DNA of 64,000 bases from an uncultured Dehalococcoidia bacterium (GCA_958296105.1 OY282441.1:531800-595799); one strand, 5' to 3'. Shown: positions 34,987 through 44,900, counted from the stretch's first letter. Made by a program: numbers and translations. The notes: generated by a model not told the origin, from the letters alone.

Positions 34987-35398
34987 GACTGGAGGGGTGG
35001 ACGGCGAGGGATGCGAAGCTCTGCCTCGCCATGCGCATCTCTCATATTAGGGCATATATAGGGCATATAGGGGCATATAGGCATCTATAATAGGCATCTA
35101 GGGGGAGGGGATCTCTTGCAAGCGTCCCGAAGCGGGTTAGCCGTCGGACTGCTTTCACAGCCCAGCGTCAGTTTAGCATCAGTCACGAAGCGCGGACAAC
35201 ATGCGGACAACATGCCTTGAAAGGGTGGAACATCATCAATTAGAATCCTCTAGGTTTTGTGGAATCCGCTTTGTGGAATCCTCAAGGGCCGTGTGTACGT
35301 AGAAGACAACGAAAGTGAACGCGGTTTTGGCGTGGACGGTCTTCTGTCCGCACAGAACATATCCGCCAGAGCATTAGGCAGCAGCGCGGCAGGGTCTT
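34987..35398. promoter_or_regulatory. divergent control region between speD and the ABC operon
   Basis: No gene is seen. It contains, left to right: a run of five 10-bp units related to gggcatatag (about 35050-35100), two GGACAACAT elements 11 bp apart (35194 and 35205), a TTGAAA-N18-TAGAAT promoter (35217-35246) firing toward the ABC operon, and a direct repeat of tttgtggaatcc near 35256 and 35270. The ABC leader would be about 145 nt. Confidence 0.6.
35217..35246 (+). promoter_or_regulatory. promoter of the GldA/F/G-like ABC operon
   Basis: TTGAAA (35217-35222), 18-bp spacer and TAGAAT (35241-35246). The tandem GGACAACAT pair ends only a few bases upstream of the -35, a usual place for an activator or repressor site. 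Confidence 0.6.
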
Positions 35399-36361
35399 AT
35401 GATCGAGGTCAAAGAGGTAACCAAATACTTCGGGAGCTTCCCAGCTATTACGGATATCAGCTTCACGGTGGAGAGGGGCGAGATAGTGGGCTTCCTCGGT
35501 CCGAACGGGGCGGGAAAGTCCACCACGATGAAGGTGATTACGGGCTTTCTTCCTCCGTCCAAGGGGACGGCGACGGTGGCGGGCTACGACATCGTGAGCG
35601 AGTCTCTCGACGCGAGAAGGCACATCGGATACTTGCCCGAGACGGTGCCGCTGTACACCGAGATGACGGTTCGGGAGTATCTGGGCTACATGGGCAAGAT
35701 CAGGGGGATGTCTTCCGATAGGATACGCTCGCGGACAGGCGACGTGATCGAGATATGCCACCTGGAGGACTACTACTCCTCTATCATCGGGAAGCTCTCG
35801 AAGGGCTTCCGCCAGAGGGTGGGGGTGGCGCAGGCGATCATACACGAGCCGGACGTGCTGGTCTTGGACGAGCCTACGATCGGCATAGACCCGATTCAGG
35901 TTGTGGAGACGCGGCAGCTCATCAAGGATCTGGGCGGGGAGCATACGCTCATCGTCAGCACGCACATCCTCCCCGAAGTCAGCCAGATATGCGAGCGGGT
36001 CATCGTGATCCACGAGGGGCAGATCGTGGCGATAGACGAGCCGCAGAATCTGGCGCGAACGCTGGTGGGAAGCGAGCGGGTCGATCTTCAGGTCAAGGGG
36101 CCTCAGCAGGAGGTCCTGAAGGAGCTGGCGGGGGTGGACGGGGTCAGGGACGTGTCCAGAATCAACATCGAGCGCGGGGAGATTCCGCAGTATCGGGTCG
36201 AGTCCGAGCTTGGGGAGGAGATCAGGGCGTCGCTTGCCAAGGCGGTGGTGGATGCGGGCTGGGAGCTGCACCGCCTGAATGCGGTGGTCATGTCTCTGGA
36301 GGAGATATTCCTTCGTCTGACGACCGAAGAGGATGACGGGGGCGGCGAGGTGGCCGGATGA
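35399..36361 (+). CDS. ABC transporter ATP-binding protein (GldA/NatA-like)
   Basis: A 320-aa ATPase of an ABC-2 type exporter. Walker A GPNGAGKSTT, signature LSKGFRQRVGVAQ, Walker B VLVLDEPTIGID, switch His in STHILPE, then a C-terminal domain of about 90 residues. Acts at the inner face of the membrane with the permease whose start overlaps its stop by 4 bp (ATGA). The gene order ATPase, permease, GldG-like, DUF4340 is conserved in many phyla; the exported substrate is unknown. Confidence 0.92.
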   Translation: MIEVKEVTKYFGSFPAITDISFTVERGEIVGFLGPNGAGKSTTMKVITGFLPPSKGTATVAGYDIVSESLDARRHIGYLPETVPLYTEMTVREYLGYMGKIRGMSSDRIRSRTGDVIEICHLEDYYSSIIGKLSKGFRQRVGVAQAIIHEPDVLVLDEPTIGIDPIQVVETRQLIKDLGGEHTLIVSTHILPEVSQICERVIVIHEGQIVAIDEPQNLARTLVGSERVDLQVKGPQQEVLKELAGVDGVRDVSRINIERGEIPQYRVESELGEEIRASLAKAVVDAGWELHRLNAVVMSLEEIFLRLTTEEDDGGGEVAG

Positions 36362-37068
36362 ACACGTTCAACATAGCCTGGAAGGAGACGAAGTCTTACT
36401 TCGGCACGCCGGCGGCATACGTGGTTGGCGCGATGTTCCTGGCGCTGACTGGGGTGTTCTTCGTGGCGGAGATCACCTCGCCCTTCGCCGAGGCGAGCGT
36501 GCGCGGCATAGTGGACTGGGCTGGCTTCTTCATAATCTTCCTCGCGCCGCTGCTGACTATGAGGCTCTTGGCGGAGGAGCAGAAGCTGGGGACACTGGAG
36601 CTGCTGCTCACCTCGCCCGTGAGCGACTGGGAGGTGGTGCTTGGCAAGTACATAGCCAGTCTACTGATACTGCTGGCGATTCTATCGGTCACCTTCTACT
36701 ACGCGCTGCTGCTGTACGTGTTCGGGTCGCCGGACACGGGGCCGGTGCTGAGTGGGTATCTGGGGCTGATCCTGTACGGGGCGGCGGCGCTGGCGATAGG
36801 GCTGCTCGGCTCGTCTCTGTCGAGCAATCAGATCGTGGCGGCGGTGGTGGGAATCGCCATTCTGCTGATGCTCTCGTTCGTGAACCGAATTGGCGATCTG
36901 GTGAGCGGAATCGCCGAGCAGATAGTCAACGGCATGTCTATGACCGAGCGCATAGCGGACTTCAGCCGAGGGGTGATAGATACGTCCAGCGTGGTCTATT
37001 TCCTGTCTCTGGCGGCGGTGTTCATATTCCTGACAATCCGATCTCTGGAAACGCGCAGGTGGCGTTAG
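36358..37068 (+). CDS. ABC-2 type permease (GldF-like)
   Basis: A 236-aa inner-membrane protein with six predicted helices, starting MNTFNIAWKETKSYFGTPAAYV. The EEQKLGTLELLLTSPVSDWEVVLGKY segment between helices 2 and 3 is the hallmark of ABC-2 permeases. The next gene begins at the base after its stop. Confidence 0.9.
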   Translation: MNTFNIAWKETKSYFGTPAAYVVGAMFLALTGVFFVAEITSPFAEASVRGIVDWAGFFIIFLAPLLTMRLLAEEQKLGTLELLLTSPVSDWEVVLGKYIASLLILLAILSVTFYYALLLYVFGSPDTGPVLSGYLGLILYGAAALAIGLLGSSLSSNQIVAAVVGIAILLMLSFVNRIGDLVSGIAEQIVNGMSMTERIADFSRGVIDTSSVVYFLSLAAVFIFLTIRSLETRRWR

Positions 37069-38733
37069 GTGGTTAGACAGCCAGACAGACGAGAGTCGGC
37101 GGGCCTGGGGCTGGTCGATTCGCTGAAATCCACGGGGTTCTGGAGCGCGATCGGGGCGGTGGTGGGCGTGGTGGCGGCTCTGGTTGGGGTCGCGCTGTTC
37201 ATTACGGTCGACGAGCTGAGGAACCTGGCGGTTTCGGTTCTCATAATCGGCCTAGTGCTGCTGTTCATCGCGTTGGTTCTCTCGCCCAGGGCGGTGGCTA
37301 TATTCATGGCGGGGCGGCAGGGGCGATGGGGGGCGAACTTGGCGATAATGACGTTCGCGTTCTTCGCCATAGTGATTCTGATAAACCTGCTGCTGTTCAG
37401 GACGCCGGCGCGTGTGGACGTGACGGCTACTCGGGTGTTCAGTCTAGCGGAGCAGACGCGGCAGATACTGGACAGCATGGAGGCGCCGGTGCGCGCCAAC
37501 GCCTTCTTCACGCCTTCCGATCAGAGGGCGGCGTTCGACATGCAGCGCGCCGAAGACCTGCTCAACGAGTTCGCGCGGCGCAGCTCGAACTTCACCTACC
37601 GATTCATAGACCCTGAGCTGAACAGGAGCCTGGCGGTACAGTACGACGTGACCGAGTACCCTGCGGTGGTGTTCGAGGATACGGTTACGGGCGCTCAGCA
37701 GACGGTGTTCGGCTTCTCGGAGCAGGAGTTCATCACGGGTATACTGGTCGCCACGAACGTGGATCAGAAGCGGGTCTACTATCTCACCGGGCATCAGGAG
37801 GCGTCTCTGACGCGCGATCTGGCGACGGGGGAGGTGGACAACGAAGGGTTCGACTTCGCGCTTCAAGGGATGCAGCGGGACAACTACCGCGTGATTCCGC
37901 TGAACTTGGCGCAGGACGGGGAGATTCCGGATGACGCGGCGGTGGTGATAGTGCCGGGTCCGAAGCGCGATCTGAGCGGGGACGAGATAAGCGCCTTCAT
38001 GGACTACCTGCTGGAAGGCGGCAGGGTGATCATGCTCCTCGATCCGGACGCGCCGGATTCGTACAGGGAGCTTCTTCTACAGTGGGGAATGCAGGTGGGC
38101 AAGCAGCCGGTGGCGGACATCATAAGCAACGTGGCGGGCGAGGCGACGACGCCGATGATCCAGCGCTCGAACGCGCAGTTCGTGAGCAGCGGGCTGACGG
38201 GCGTCACCATAGGGGACAGGCTGAACGTGGTGTTCTTCTCGGACGCCACGGCGGTTCTGCCTGCGCTTCCGTTCGAGGACATGCCGGCGTGGATGACGTA
38301 CAAATCCATAGCGCACTCGACGCCGGCGAGCTGGCTGGAGTCTCACCCGGAGGTCGTGGAGTACGACTCTGGGGACGACATTCTCGGGCAGTTCGACATA
38401 GTGGCGGCGATGGAGGCGGGGGGCGCAATCGCGGGGCCGCCGGTGATGAAAGAGGGCAGGGACAACGTGATCGCCAAGCTGGTGGTGTTCGGAGACTCGG
38501 ATTTCGCCAAGAACAAGTTCTTCTTCAGCAGCGACAACTCCAACCTGCTGCTGAACTCTGTCAACTGGCTTGCGGAAGACTACGAGCTCATATCCATCAG
38601 GGAGCCGGTGATAGCGAGCAGGCCGATCATCGTCAATCAGCGGGAGCGCGATTTCATCAAGTGGTCGAGCTGGTTCGTGCCGCCGCTGATAATGCTGATT
38701 CTCGCGGTGTTCGTGTGGTGGCGGCGACGATAG
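37069..38733 (+). CDS. GldG-like ABC auxiliary protein
   Basis: A 554-aa protein with three N-terminal helices (residues about 15-110), a large extracytoplasmic domain and a C-terminal helix (WFVPPLIMLILAVFVWWRRR). RVDVTATRVFSLAEQTRQIL and DPELNRSLAVQYDV begin the GldG/ABC_transp_aux domain; DDAAVVIVPGPKRDLSGDEI and LLEGGRVIMLLDPDAP are characteristic. Start is GTG at 37069 abutting the permease stop. Probably part of the exporter complex. Confidence 0.88.
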   Translation: MVRQPDRRESAGLGLVDSLKSTGFWSAIGAVVGVVAALVGVALFITVDELRNLAVSVLIIGLVLLFIALVLSPRAVAIFMAGRQGRWGANLAIMTFAFFAIVILINLLLFRTPARVDVTATRVFSLAEQTRQILDSMEAPVRANAFFTPSDQRAAFDMQRAEDLLNEFARRSSNFTYRFIDPELNRSLAVQYDVTEYPAVVFEDTVTGAQQTVFGFSEQEFITGILVATNVDQKRVYYLTGHQEASLTRDLATGEVDNEGFDFALQGMQRDNYRVIPLNLAQDGEIPDDAAVVIVPGPKRDLSGDEISAFMDYLLEGGRVIMLLDPDAPDSYRELLLQWGMQVGKQPVADIISNVAGEATTPMIQRSNAQFVSSGLTGVTIGDRLNVVFFSDATAVLPALPFEDMPAWMTYKSIAHSTPASWLESHPEVVEYDSGDDILGQFDIVAAMEAGGAIAGPPVMKEGRDNVIAKLVVFGDSDFAKNKFFFSSDNSNLLLNSVNWLAEDYELISIREPVIASRPIIVNQRERDFIKWSSWFVPPLIMLILAVFVWWRRR

Positions 38734-38746
38734 GACGGGCGACGGT

Positions 38747-39778
38747 ATGAACTGGAAACTCACTGTGGCTCTGGTGGTCTTGGCGCTGGTGATCGGCGCG
38801 ACGGCCTACGTCAACCCGTTCCAAGAGAGGGAGACGAGAGAGCCTGACTCCCCCTGGTTCTATCAGGTCAGCTTCGAGGACATCGTATCCATCGGGGTGG
38901 ACACGGGCGAGAACTTCGAGAGCTTCTCGAAGAACGAGCGCGGGGAGTGGGTCATAGACAGGCTGGGCGACATTCCACCCTCGCACGTGCGCTGGGGCGG
39001 GATAGTGCTACTGCTGAGCGGGCCGCAGACACGGCGCGACTTCTCTACGGCGCTGCCGACGATAGACGACCCTGCGGAGTACGGTCTGGACGACCCCGAG
39101 CTGGTGGTGAATATAGGTCTGACGGGCGAGCGCGAGCTGGAGTTCAGGCTGGGGGACAAGACTACGGACGGAAATCAGCACTACGGTCAGGTGAGCGGCT
39201 TCCCGCAGCTGTTCCTGATAGCGAACATCTGGGGCGAGGTGCTGGCGCGGCTGGCGAACGAGACTCCAACGCCCAAGTGGTGGGAGTACCGCGACCCCGA
39301 AACGATTGCGGAAGTGAACATCTATCTTGGCGTTCCGGGCGAGCCGAACGCGCCGTACCTTCGGATACAGAACAAGGACGGCGAATGGCTTGCGCGCGAC
39401 TTCGAGAAGGATGACGACAACCGCGCGCTCGACGTGGAGAAGTGGGCAGAGTACCTTCCGCTGATGGGCGGGCCGGGGCAGATGGCGGTCGAGGCGTACA
39501 AGGTGCGCGACCGCGACTACGTGGACTGGGGGATAGACGAACAGGGCCACTCGGTGGAGATCAGGTTCTCGGGGCTGACCGAGCGCGGCACCAAGTACAC
39601 GGACGGGGTGCTGTTCCTGATCGGCGACAAGACCGAGGACGGACAGAGCTACTACGCTCTGCCCGCGTCCGACTCCTCGCTCTCTCCGGTGCTTCACATG
39701 GACGCGGATTGGGCGGATACGCTGTTCGGGCTGGTCGAGAACGTGCCATACGCGGAGGCATCCTCGCCAAGCAACTAA
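38747..39778 (+). CDS. DUF4340 protein of the ABC operon
   Basis: A 343-aa protein anchored by one N-terminal helix (LTVALVVLALVIGATAYV) with the rest outside the membrane. Repeated beta-rich modules (VSFEDIVSIGVDTGENFESFSKN-like; YGLDDPELVVNIGLTG; FRLGDKTTDGNQHYGQV) match DUF4340, which habitually follows GldG-like genes. Function unknown; probably a periplasmic partner. It begins 13 bp after the GldG-like gene. Confidence 0.87.
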   Translation: MNWKLTVALVVLALVIGATAYVNPFQERETREPDSPWFYQVSFEDIVSIGVDTGENFESFSKNERGEWVIDRLGDIPPSHVRWGGIVLLLSGPQTRRDFSTALPTIDDPAEYGLDDPELVVNIGLTGERELEFRLGDKTTDGNQHYGQVSGFPQLFLIANIWGEVLARLANETPTPKWWEYRDPETIAEVNIYLGVPGEPNAPYLRIQNKDGEWLARDFEKDDDNRALDVEKWAEYLPLMGGPGQMAVEAYKVRDRDYVDWGIDEQGHSVEIRFSGLTERGTKYTDGVLFLIGDKTEDGQSYYALPASDSSLSPVLHMDADWADTLFGLVENVPYAEASSPSN

Positions 39779-40099
39779 GAGCGGCTTGGCGCTGGTCTGT
39801 CTCTGCCCCTGCCGGACGTCTCACGCCCACGCTCTGCCGAATGGGGGTTCAGGGGTTCCGCGATCCTCAACGTGAAAGCCCCCCTGCGCTGATTCCCAAT
39901 CGCGCCTGCCCCGATTGGGGGGCGAAACGCTGTCTCTCTCTGATTCTGTGTGAGTCTTTGCGACTGCGCACAGGGAAGGAGCTCTTGAACGCGCGGGGGC
40001 AAACGCGCGGGAGAATACCATGTTGGCGGCTCTCGCCTACATGGGTATACTTGCGCGGGGCGACTGGGCCCGGTTCGTTCGAGTCACTGGGGACGGGAC
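39779..40099. other. 320-bp spacer without gene
   Basis: No convincing frame. A small inverted repeat (cccaatcg at 39895-39902 with cgattggg at 39912-39919) lacks a following T-run. TATACT at 40046-40051 is a likely -10 for cinA, giving a leader of about 45 nt. Confidence 0.4.
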
Positions 40100-41329
40100 A
40101 TGAAGGCTGAGATAATCTCCATCGGCACGGAGCTTCTGATGGGGGAGACGGTGGATACCAACTCCTCGTACCTTGCGGCGGAGCTGGCGAAGATCGGGGT
40201 GGATCTGGTGTGGGCTACGAAGGTGGGCGATCATCCCGGCAGGCTGGAAGAGGCCATCAGGCGCGCGTGGCGAAGGTCTGACGTGACGCTGACCACGGGC
40301 GGGCTGGGGCCGACTTCGGACGACCTGACGCGCGAGTCTATCGCAAGTGTCATGGGCGAGGATATGACGGTGCAGGACGATCTGCTGGCGCATCTCAGAT
40401 CGCAGTTCGAGGGTCGGGGCATACGAATGCCGGAGACCAACATCAAACAGGCGACGCTCATACCATCGGCTACGGTGATCCCGAATCCGATGGGGACGGC
40501 TCCGGGATGGTGGGTGGAGCGCGGCGGTCACGTCATCGCGGCGATGCCCGGCCCGCCAAGGGAGATCGGCTCGATGTGGGAGAACGAGGTGGGTCCCAGA
40601 CTGCGCCGCCTTAGTCCGAACATCGCCATAGTGACGCGAACGCTCAAGACGTTCGGCATAACCGAGGGCGGTCTGGACGAGATGCTCGCGCCGCTGTTCG
40701 AGAGCGAGAATCCAAGTCTGGGGATATACTCGAAGCAGGACGGCATACACCTTCGCGCTATAGCGAGGGCCGGGACGGATGCGGAAGCGCGAAAGCTGAT
40801 AGAGCCTGTGGAGTCGGAGATCAGGCGCGTGGCAGGGGGGGCGATCTGGGGGGAGGACGAGGACACGCCGGTTTCGGCGGCGCTGGGGGCGCTGCGAAGG
40901 CGCGGGATGACGCTGGGCGTGGCGGAGGGGTTCACCGGGGGGCTGCTGTGCAGCACGCTGCTGGAAGAGGACGGGGCGGCGGAAGTCTTGCGCGGGGCGC
41001 TCGTGGCGGGCGGGGGGATGATGGGGGCGGGGGTGTCGGACAGCCCGACTGCGGACGATGCCGCGACGATGGCGGCGGCGGCGAAGGACAGCGTGGGAGC
41101 GGACGTGGGGCTGGCGATCACGGGGCTGGTCAAGACGGAGAGCGCAGGGAGCGGGCGCGCAGGGTCGACGCACATAGGCATCGCCCTAGGAAACGAGACG
41201 CACGTTAGATCGGGGGCATACCCCACGCGCCGCCTGCGGATTCGGGCGCGCGCTGTGACACACGCGCTCCTAGAGCTGGCGAGGGTGATCGAGACAGGCG
41301 CCGGCGGGCAAGAGGAGCGCTGGGGATAG
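40100..41329 (+). CDS. cinA: CinA-family protein with degenerate C-terminal deamidase domain
   Basis: A 409-aa protein. The N-terminal molybdopterin-binding-like COG1058 domain is well kept (EIISIGTELLMGETVDTNS, TTGGLGPTSDDLTRE, MPGPPREIGSMWEN) and in CinA acts as an ADP-ribose/NAD-related pyrophosphatase. The C-terminal PncC-like domain begins near residue 255, but the usual AESCTGG nucleophile motif is AEGFTGG and the following YSNxxK-type segment is missing. NMN deamidase activity is therefore doubtful. Confidence 0.88.
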   Translation: MKAEIISIGTELLMGETVDTNSSYLAAELAKIGVDLVWATKVGDHPGRLEEAIRRAWRRSDVTLTTGGLGPTSDDLTRESIASVMGEDMTVQDDLLAHLRSQFEGRGIRMPETNIKQATLIPSATVIPNPMGTAPGWWVERGGHVIAAMPGPPREIGSMWENEVGPRLRRLSPNIAIVTRTLKTFGITEGGLDEMLAPLFESENPSLGIYSKQDGIHLRAIARAGTDAEARKLIEPVESEIRRVAGGAIWGEDEDTPVSAALGALRRRGMTLGVAEGFTGGLLCSTLLEEDGAAEVLRGALVAGGGMMGAGVSDSPTADDAATMAAAAKDSVGADVGLAITGLVKTESAGSGRAGSTHIGIALGNETHVRSGAYPTRRLRIRARAVTHALLELARVIETGAGGQEERWG

Positions 41330-41453
41330 GCAGGGCGGCTGCGAGAACCGCCCTACCCCATTTCATCGTCGGATCACCCCTGCCCTAGCCCTCTCCCTAT
41401 ATTGAAGAATGGGGTGTCCGTCTCGTCGTCACAGAATAGCTCTGCGCGCATTG

Positions 41454-44400
41454 CTACATGGTCAGGCGGCGGTAGAGGAACAGCAGGCGCTCGGGCAGGT
41501 CGTAGATGTTGTCCAGGACCTCGTAGCCCATGTCGGCGCACATGGTCTTGAGGTAGTCGTGGCCGTTCTTGTCTACGGTGAGGCAGAAGGCGTTGATGTC
41601 CTTGCGGCGCGCCTCTTCGAGCGCCATGCGCGTGTCGTGTACGGCGTACTCCTTTTCGACCCCTTCCCTGCTGTAGCCCCTGTCCTGCGGGCGTCCGTCG
41701 CTGACTAGGAACAGAATCTTGGTGCGCGCGTCTGCCTTTTCCAGTGTGGCGGTGGCGTGGCGGATGGCAGGGCCCATGCGTGTGGCGTGGAGGGGGGCTA
41801 CTCTGTCTATCCGCCTCTTCACGCGGTCGGAGAAAGGCTCGTCCAGGTCTTTGATGGTGTAGTACTCGACGTTCTCGCGGCCATAGCCGGAGAAGCCGTA
41901 GATGCCGTAGACGTCTCCAATGGCTTCGAGGGCGTTGACGATCAGCACGATCGCCTCCTTCTCGACGTCTATGATGCGCTTGTAGGAGCGTCTAGCCGCC
42001 TCGCCTCTGCGCGTGCGCAGCCAGACCATATACTCCACTGGGTCATCGGGCGCGTCCCAGTCGTCTGCGGCGCGCTTGCCGTCGTCTATCGCCTCGGCGG
42101 TGGACGCGCTGGTGTCCAGCAGGAAGGCTGCTGCCACCTCGCGCTGTACCTTGTTGCGCCGCCAGTAGAACTTGTCCGACGGGCTTGCGCCGGTCTTCAT
42201 GTCGACTATTGCCTCGATGATGTCGTCTATGTCTATCTCTTCGCCGTCTTCGAGCTTGCGCACCTTGCGGAACATCTCGGGAACCATCATCTCGAACTGG
42301 CGGCGGATTCGGGAGACCAAGCCGCCGTAGCTGTGGAGTGTGCTTCCGAAGAAGTTGGGGTCGCCTTCCGCCATCGTCTTCTGGCGCACTATGCACCAGC
42401 GGGGCTTGTAGTCGCCTGCTCTGAAGTCCCACTCGTCATAGACGAACGTCTGCGGCTCGCTGGCTTCGAGCGAGTCTCCGTCCTCGTCCACGTGGACGAA
42501 CGGGCCATTGCTGAACTCGGGGTTGTCGGGCAGCTGCATCCCCGCTTCCTTGAGCAGGTTATCGGCGAACATGCCCTGTGTCTCCTGAATGTCGCCCTCG
42601 ACGGCTTGGAGGTCCAGCTCGGCGCTGTTCTGGAGAAGCTCTTCGAGCTGCTCCTGAGTGATGGGATCGCCGCTGGCGTCTGTGGGTCCGTCCTGCTGCA
42701 TTCTGAGCTGTGTCAGCAGCTGTGTCAGCTCGGGCTTGAAGTCGCCGCGGTAGTCCACCTCTTCGGAGGATTCGTAGTCCTGCTCGCCATCGGGGCGCAG
42801 CTCCATATCCATGCCCATCGCCATCTGCTGGAGGAGCTGCTGCATGTCTTCGGGGTCGGTGTACTCTTCGTCCTGTTCGTCTTCGACGTCCACGTCGTCC
42901 CACTGGTCTTCGGGGACTTCTTCGTTGGGTATGGACGAGATGATGGCGTAGATGCGCAGGGTGGCTTCGGCGGTGTCTTCGACGGCGGCTTCGGCGTCCA
43001 GTATCTGGCGGGCGACTGCGGCGATCTGGCGCGCCTGCTCGACGTAGTCATGCGGGGCGGGAATCTCGCGGTACTGCTGGAGGCTGAGGCGGACGAGGAA
43101 CTCCACGAGCGCCTCGCGCGCGGGCATGGAGGTTATCTCGGGCCTGCCCTCGGAGGAGTCGATCTGAACGCGCGCGTATGCTGCCTTGATGCCGGGGTAC
43201 TCGTACTTGACGCGGAAGTCCAAGCGTCCGTCCTCTACGACGGTGAAGATGTCGAGCGAGAGCTTGCGATCTTCGAACAGGTTGAAGTAACGCTGCATGT
43301 CGGTTATCCAAGCGCGCTCCAAGCCTTCGCCGTCGAGGTCTGGGGAGTTGGCGGCGGTCTCGGAGGAGCGCTGGCTTTCCACGTGGGAGCGGCGGTCTTC
43401 GAAGAGCGCGGAGGGGCGCTCGAACTCGAAGAAGAAGCTGCCGAATTCGAGGTGGGCGACCTGATGGGTGGAGACGACCTTGAACCAAGAGAAGTTTTCG
43501 TCCTTGCTGTGGTATCGGTCGACTACGTCGGGGACGAATACTGTCGATCCCTCAGTGGTGGGGGATTCGGCGGAGACCCAGCCGATGTTGCGGTCGACGA
43601 GCTCTGGGGACGAAGCGAGCTTGACTTCCTCGCCTGCCAGAGCGCGACAGTACATCTCCATTATAGCCTTTATGCGCTCGAACTCGACGCCGGACGAGAG
43701 GGCTTCGAGCATGGTCTCGGAGTGCGCCGACTCGATCTTGAAGTAGGCTAGGCCGCCGTCAGGGTTCTGGCGAAGGAGGTTCACGCCCTCTTCGTACCAT
43801 CTTTCGAGCTGAGCCATGGAGAGGCGATCCATGACCTGCGCGGACGCTTTTATGAATTCGGGGACGGCTTGGGGCGACTCTTGGATGAGGGCTTCGGCAA
43901 GGTCGAGGATGCGCGAGTGGAGGTCTGGCTCGATGCGGGAGAAGGCTTGGGAGGTTTCCAGCATTACGCCGGGTATGTTGGAGCCGCCGCCGTGAACCAA
44001 GTTTTCGGCTATCTTGAGGAATCTGAAGCGCTGCTCCTGGTCTATCTTGGGCAGCGCCTTCGCGCCGGCGTCGAAGAAGCTCTTGACCTCGCGCCAGCCG
44101 GAGTCGACCAGGGCGGTCGCCAGTGTGATGAAGGCTGTCTTGTCTTCGCCGATGAGCGGGAATATCTGCACGCCGAGCGACAGGCACTCGGCGGCGAGGT
44201 CGTAGGATCTGTGGGCGAGGGCGTCAAGGAAGGCGACGAAGCGCTCCAGCTCGGGGAAGGTGAGGCTGTCCATCAGCGCGGGGCTGAATGCGAAGAACTT
44301 GCAGGCGAGGGTGCTGGATTTCCACGTGCCTTTGTACAGGCTGCCGCCGAGCGCAGCCCAGCTCTCTATGTGGCGCGAGCGCAACTTGCTCATGGCGGCG

Positions 44401-44726
44401 GGGGACGCCTCGAAGTAGGATGCCGCCAGCGTGGGCGACTCCTTGCACAGGTCGGAGCCGCAGTCCGTCCACTTCAAGAAGTAGTTGAACGGCATGTATG
44501 CGACGACTTTGGGGCTGACGCGGAAATACTGTGTGGTGGCTTCCCACGAGCGGACGGTCTGATCTGCGATGTGAAGTCCGGCCGCGCCCCAGGCGAGGAT
44601 GTTGGCTTCCTCCATCGTGCGGGGCATCTTTGCCCTAGCCTTGTCGAACTCCTCTACCACGGGGGCGGGGAACCTGCGGAGCTCGGTCCTGAGCTGCTGT
44701 AGTGTTGGCGGTTGCTGGTTAACCAC
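41454..44726 (-). CDS. large NorD/CbbO-like protein with C-terminal VWA domain
   Basis: A 1090-aa cytoplasmic protein. The C-terminal about 250 residues are a von Willebrand A domain: MIDAS DxSxS in AAFLLDTSASTAEA, the Thr region HATRMGPAIRHA, and LFLVSDGRPQDRGYS, as in NorD and CbbO. Residues about 640-760 are very acidic and Gln-rich (DVDVEDEQDEEYTDPED). The first 450 residues form helical repeats specific to this subtype. Such proteins pair with a CbbQ/NorQ AAA+ motor, encoded two genes upstream, to remodel a metalloenzyme client. No norCB or rubisco gene is near. Confidence 0.87.
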   Translation of the reverse strand: MVNQQPPTLQQLRTELRRFPAPVVEEFDKARAKMPRTMEEANILAWGAAGLHIADQTVRSWEATTQYFRVSPKVVAYMPFNYFLKWTDCGSDLCKESPTLAASYFEASPAAMSKLRSRHIESWAALGGSLYKGTWKSSTLACKFFAFSPALMDSLTFPELERFVAFLDALAHRSYDLAAECLSLGVQIFPLIGEDKTAFITLATALVDSGWREVKSFFDAGAKALPKIDQEQRFRFLKIAENLVHGGGSNIPGVMLETSQAFSRIEPDLHSRILDLAEALIQESPQAVPEFIKASAQVMDRLSMAQLERWYEEGVNLLRQNPDGGLAYFKIESAHSETMLEALSSGVEFERIKAIMEMYCRALAGEEVKLASSPELVDRNIGWVSAESPTTEGSTVFVPDVVDRYHSKDENFSWFKVVSTHQVAHLEFGSFFFEFERPSALFEDRRSHVESQRSSETAANSPDLDGEGLERAWITDMQRYFNLFEDRKLSLDIFTVVEDGRLDFRVKYEYPGIKAAYARVQIDSSEGRPEITSMPAREALVEFLVRLSLQQYREIPAPHDYVEQARQIAAVARQILDAEAAVEDTAEATLRIYAIISSIPNEEVPEDQWDDVDVEDEQDEEYTDPEDMQQLLQQMAMGMDMELRPDGEQDYESSEEVDYRGDFKPELTQLLTQLRMQQDGPTDASGDPITQEQLEELLQNSAELDLQAVEGDIQETQGMFADNLLKEAGMQLPDNPEFSNGPFVHVDEDGDSLEASEPQTFVYDEWDFRAGDYKPRWCIVRQKTMAEGDPNFFGSTLHSYGGLVSRIRRQFEMMVPEMFRKVRKLEDGEEIDIDDIIEAIVDMKTGASPSDKFYWRRNKVQREVAAAFLLDTSASTAEAIDDGKRAADDWDAPDDPVEYMVWLRTRRGEAARRSYKRIIDVEKEAIVLIVNALEAIGDVYGIYGFSGYGRENVEYYTIKDLDEPFSDRVKRRIDRVAPLHATRMGPAIRHATATLEKADARTKILFLVSDGRPQDRGYSREGVEKEYAVHDTRMALEEARRKDINAFCLTVDKNGHDYLKTMCADMGYEVLDNIYDLPERLLFLYRRLTM

Positions 44727-44900
44727 GGGGACTCCTTAAAGTCAGTCAGTCAAGTCAGTCCGAATTTCCTTCTCCGCTCGGTGAGAGAAGGCTGGGATTG
44801 GGTGCGCTTCTCACCTTCACCCCTGCCCTATCCCATCGAGGGAGAGGGGCATCGAGGGAGGGGCTGCTTGGTCTATCGTCTTCGCTTCCGAAACACCCTC

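Noticed and set aside
35399-39778. Gliding motility operon
   Set aside because: Similarity is to GldA/F/G-type ABC genes only; these occur widely in non-gliding bacteria, and no other gld or spr gene is present.
39895-39919. Intrinsic terminator after the ABC operon
   Set aside because: The inverted repeat is only 8 bp and is not followed by a T-run.
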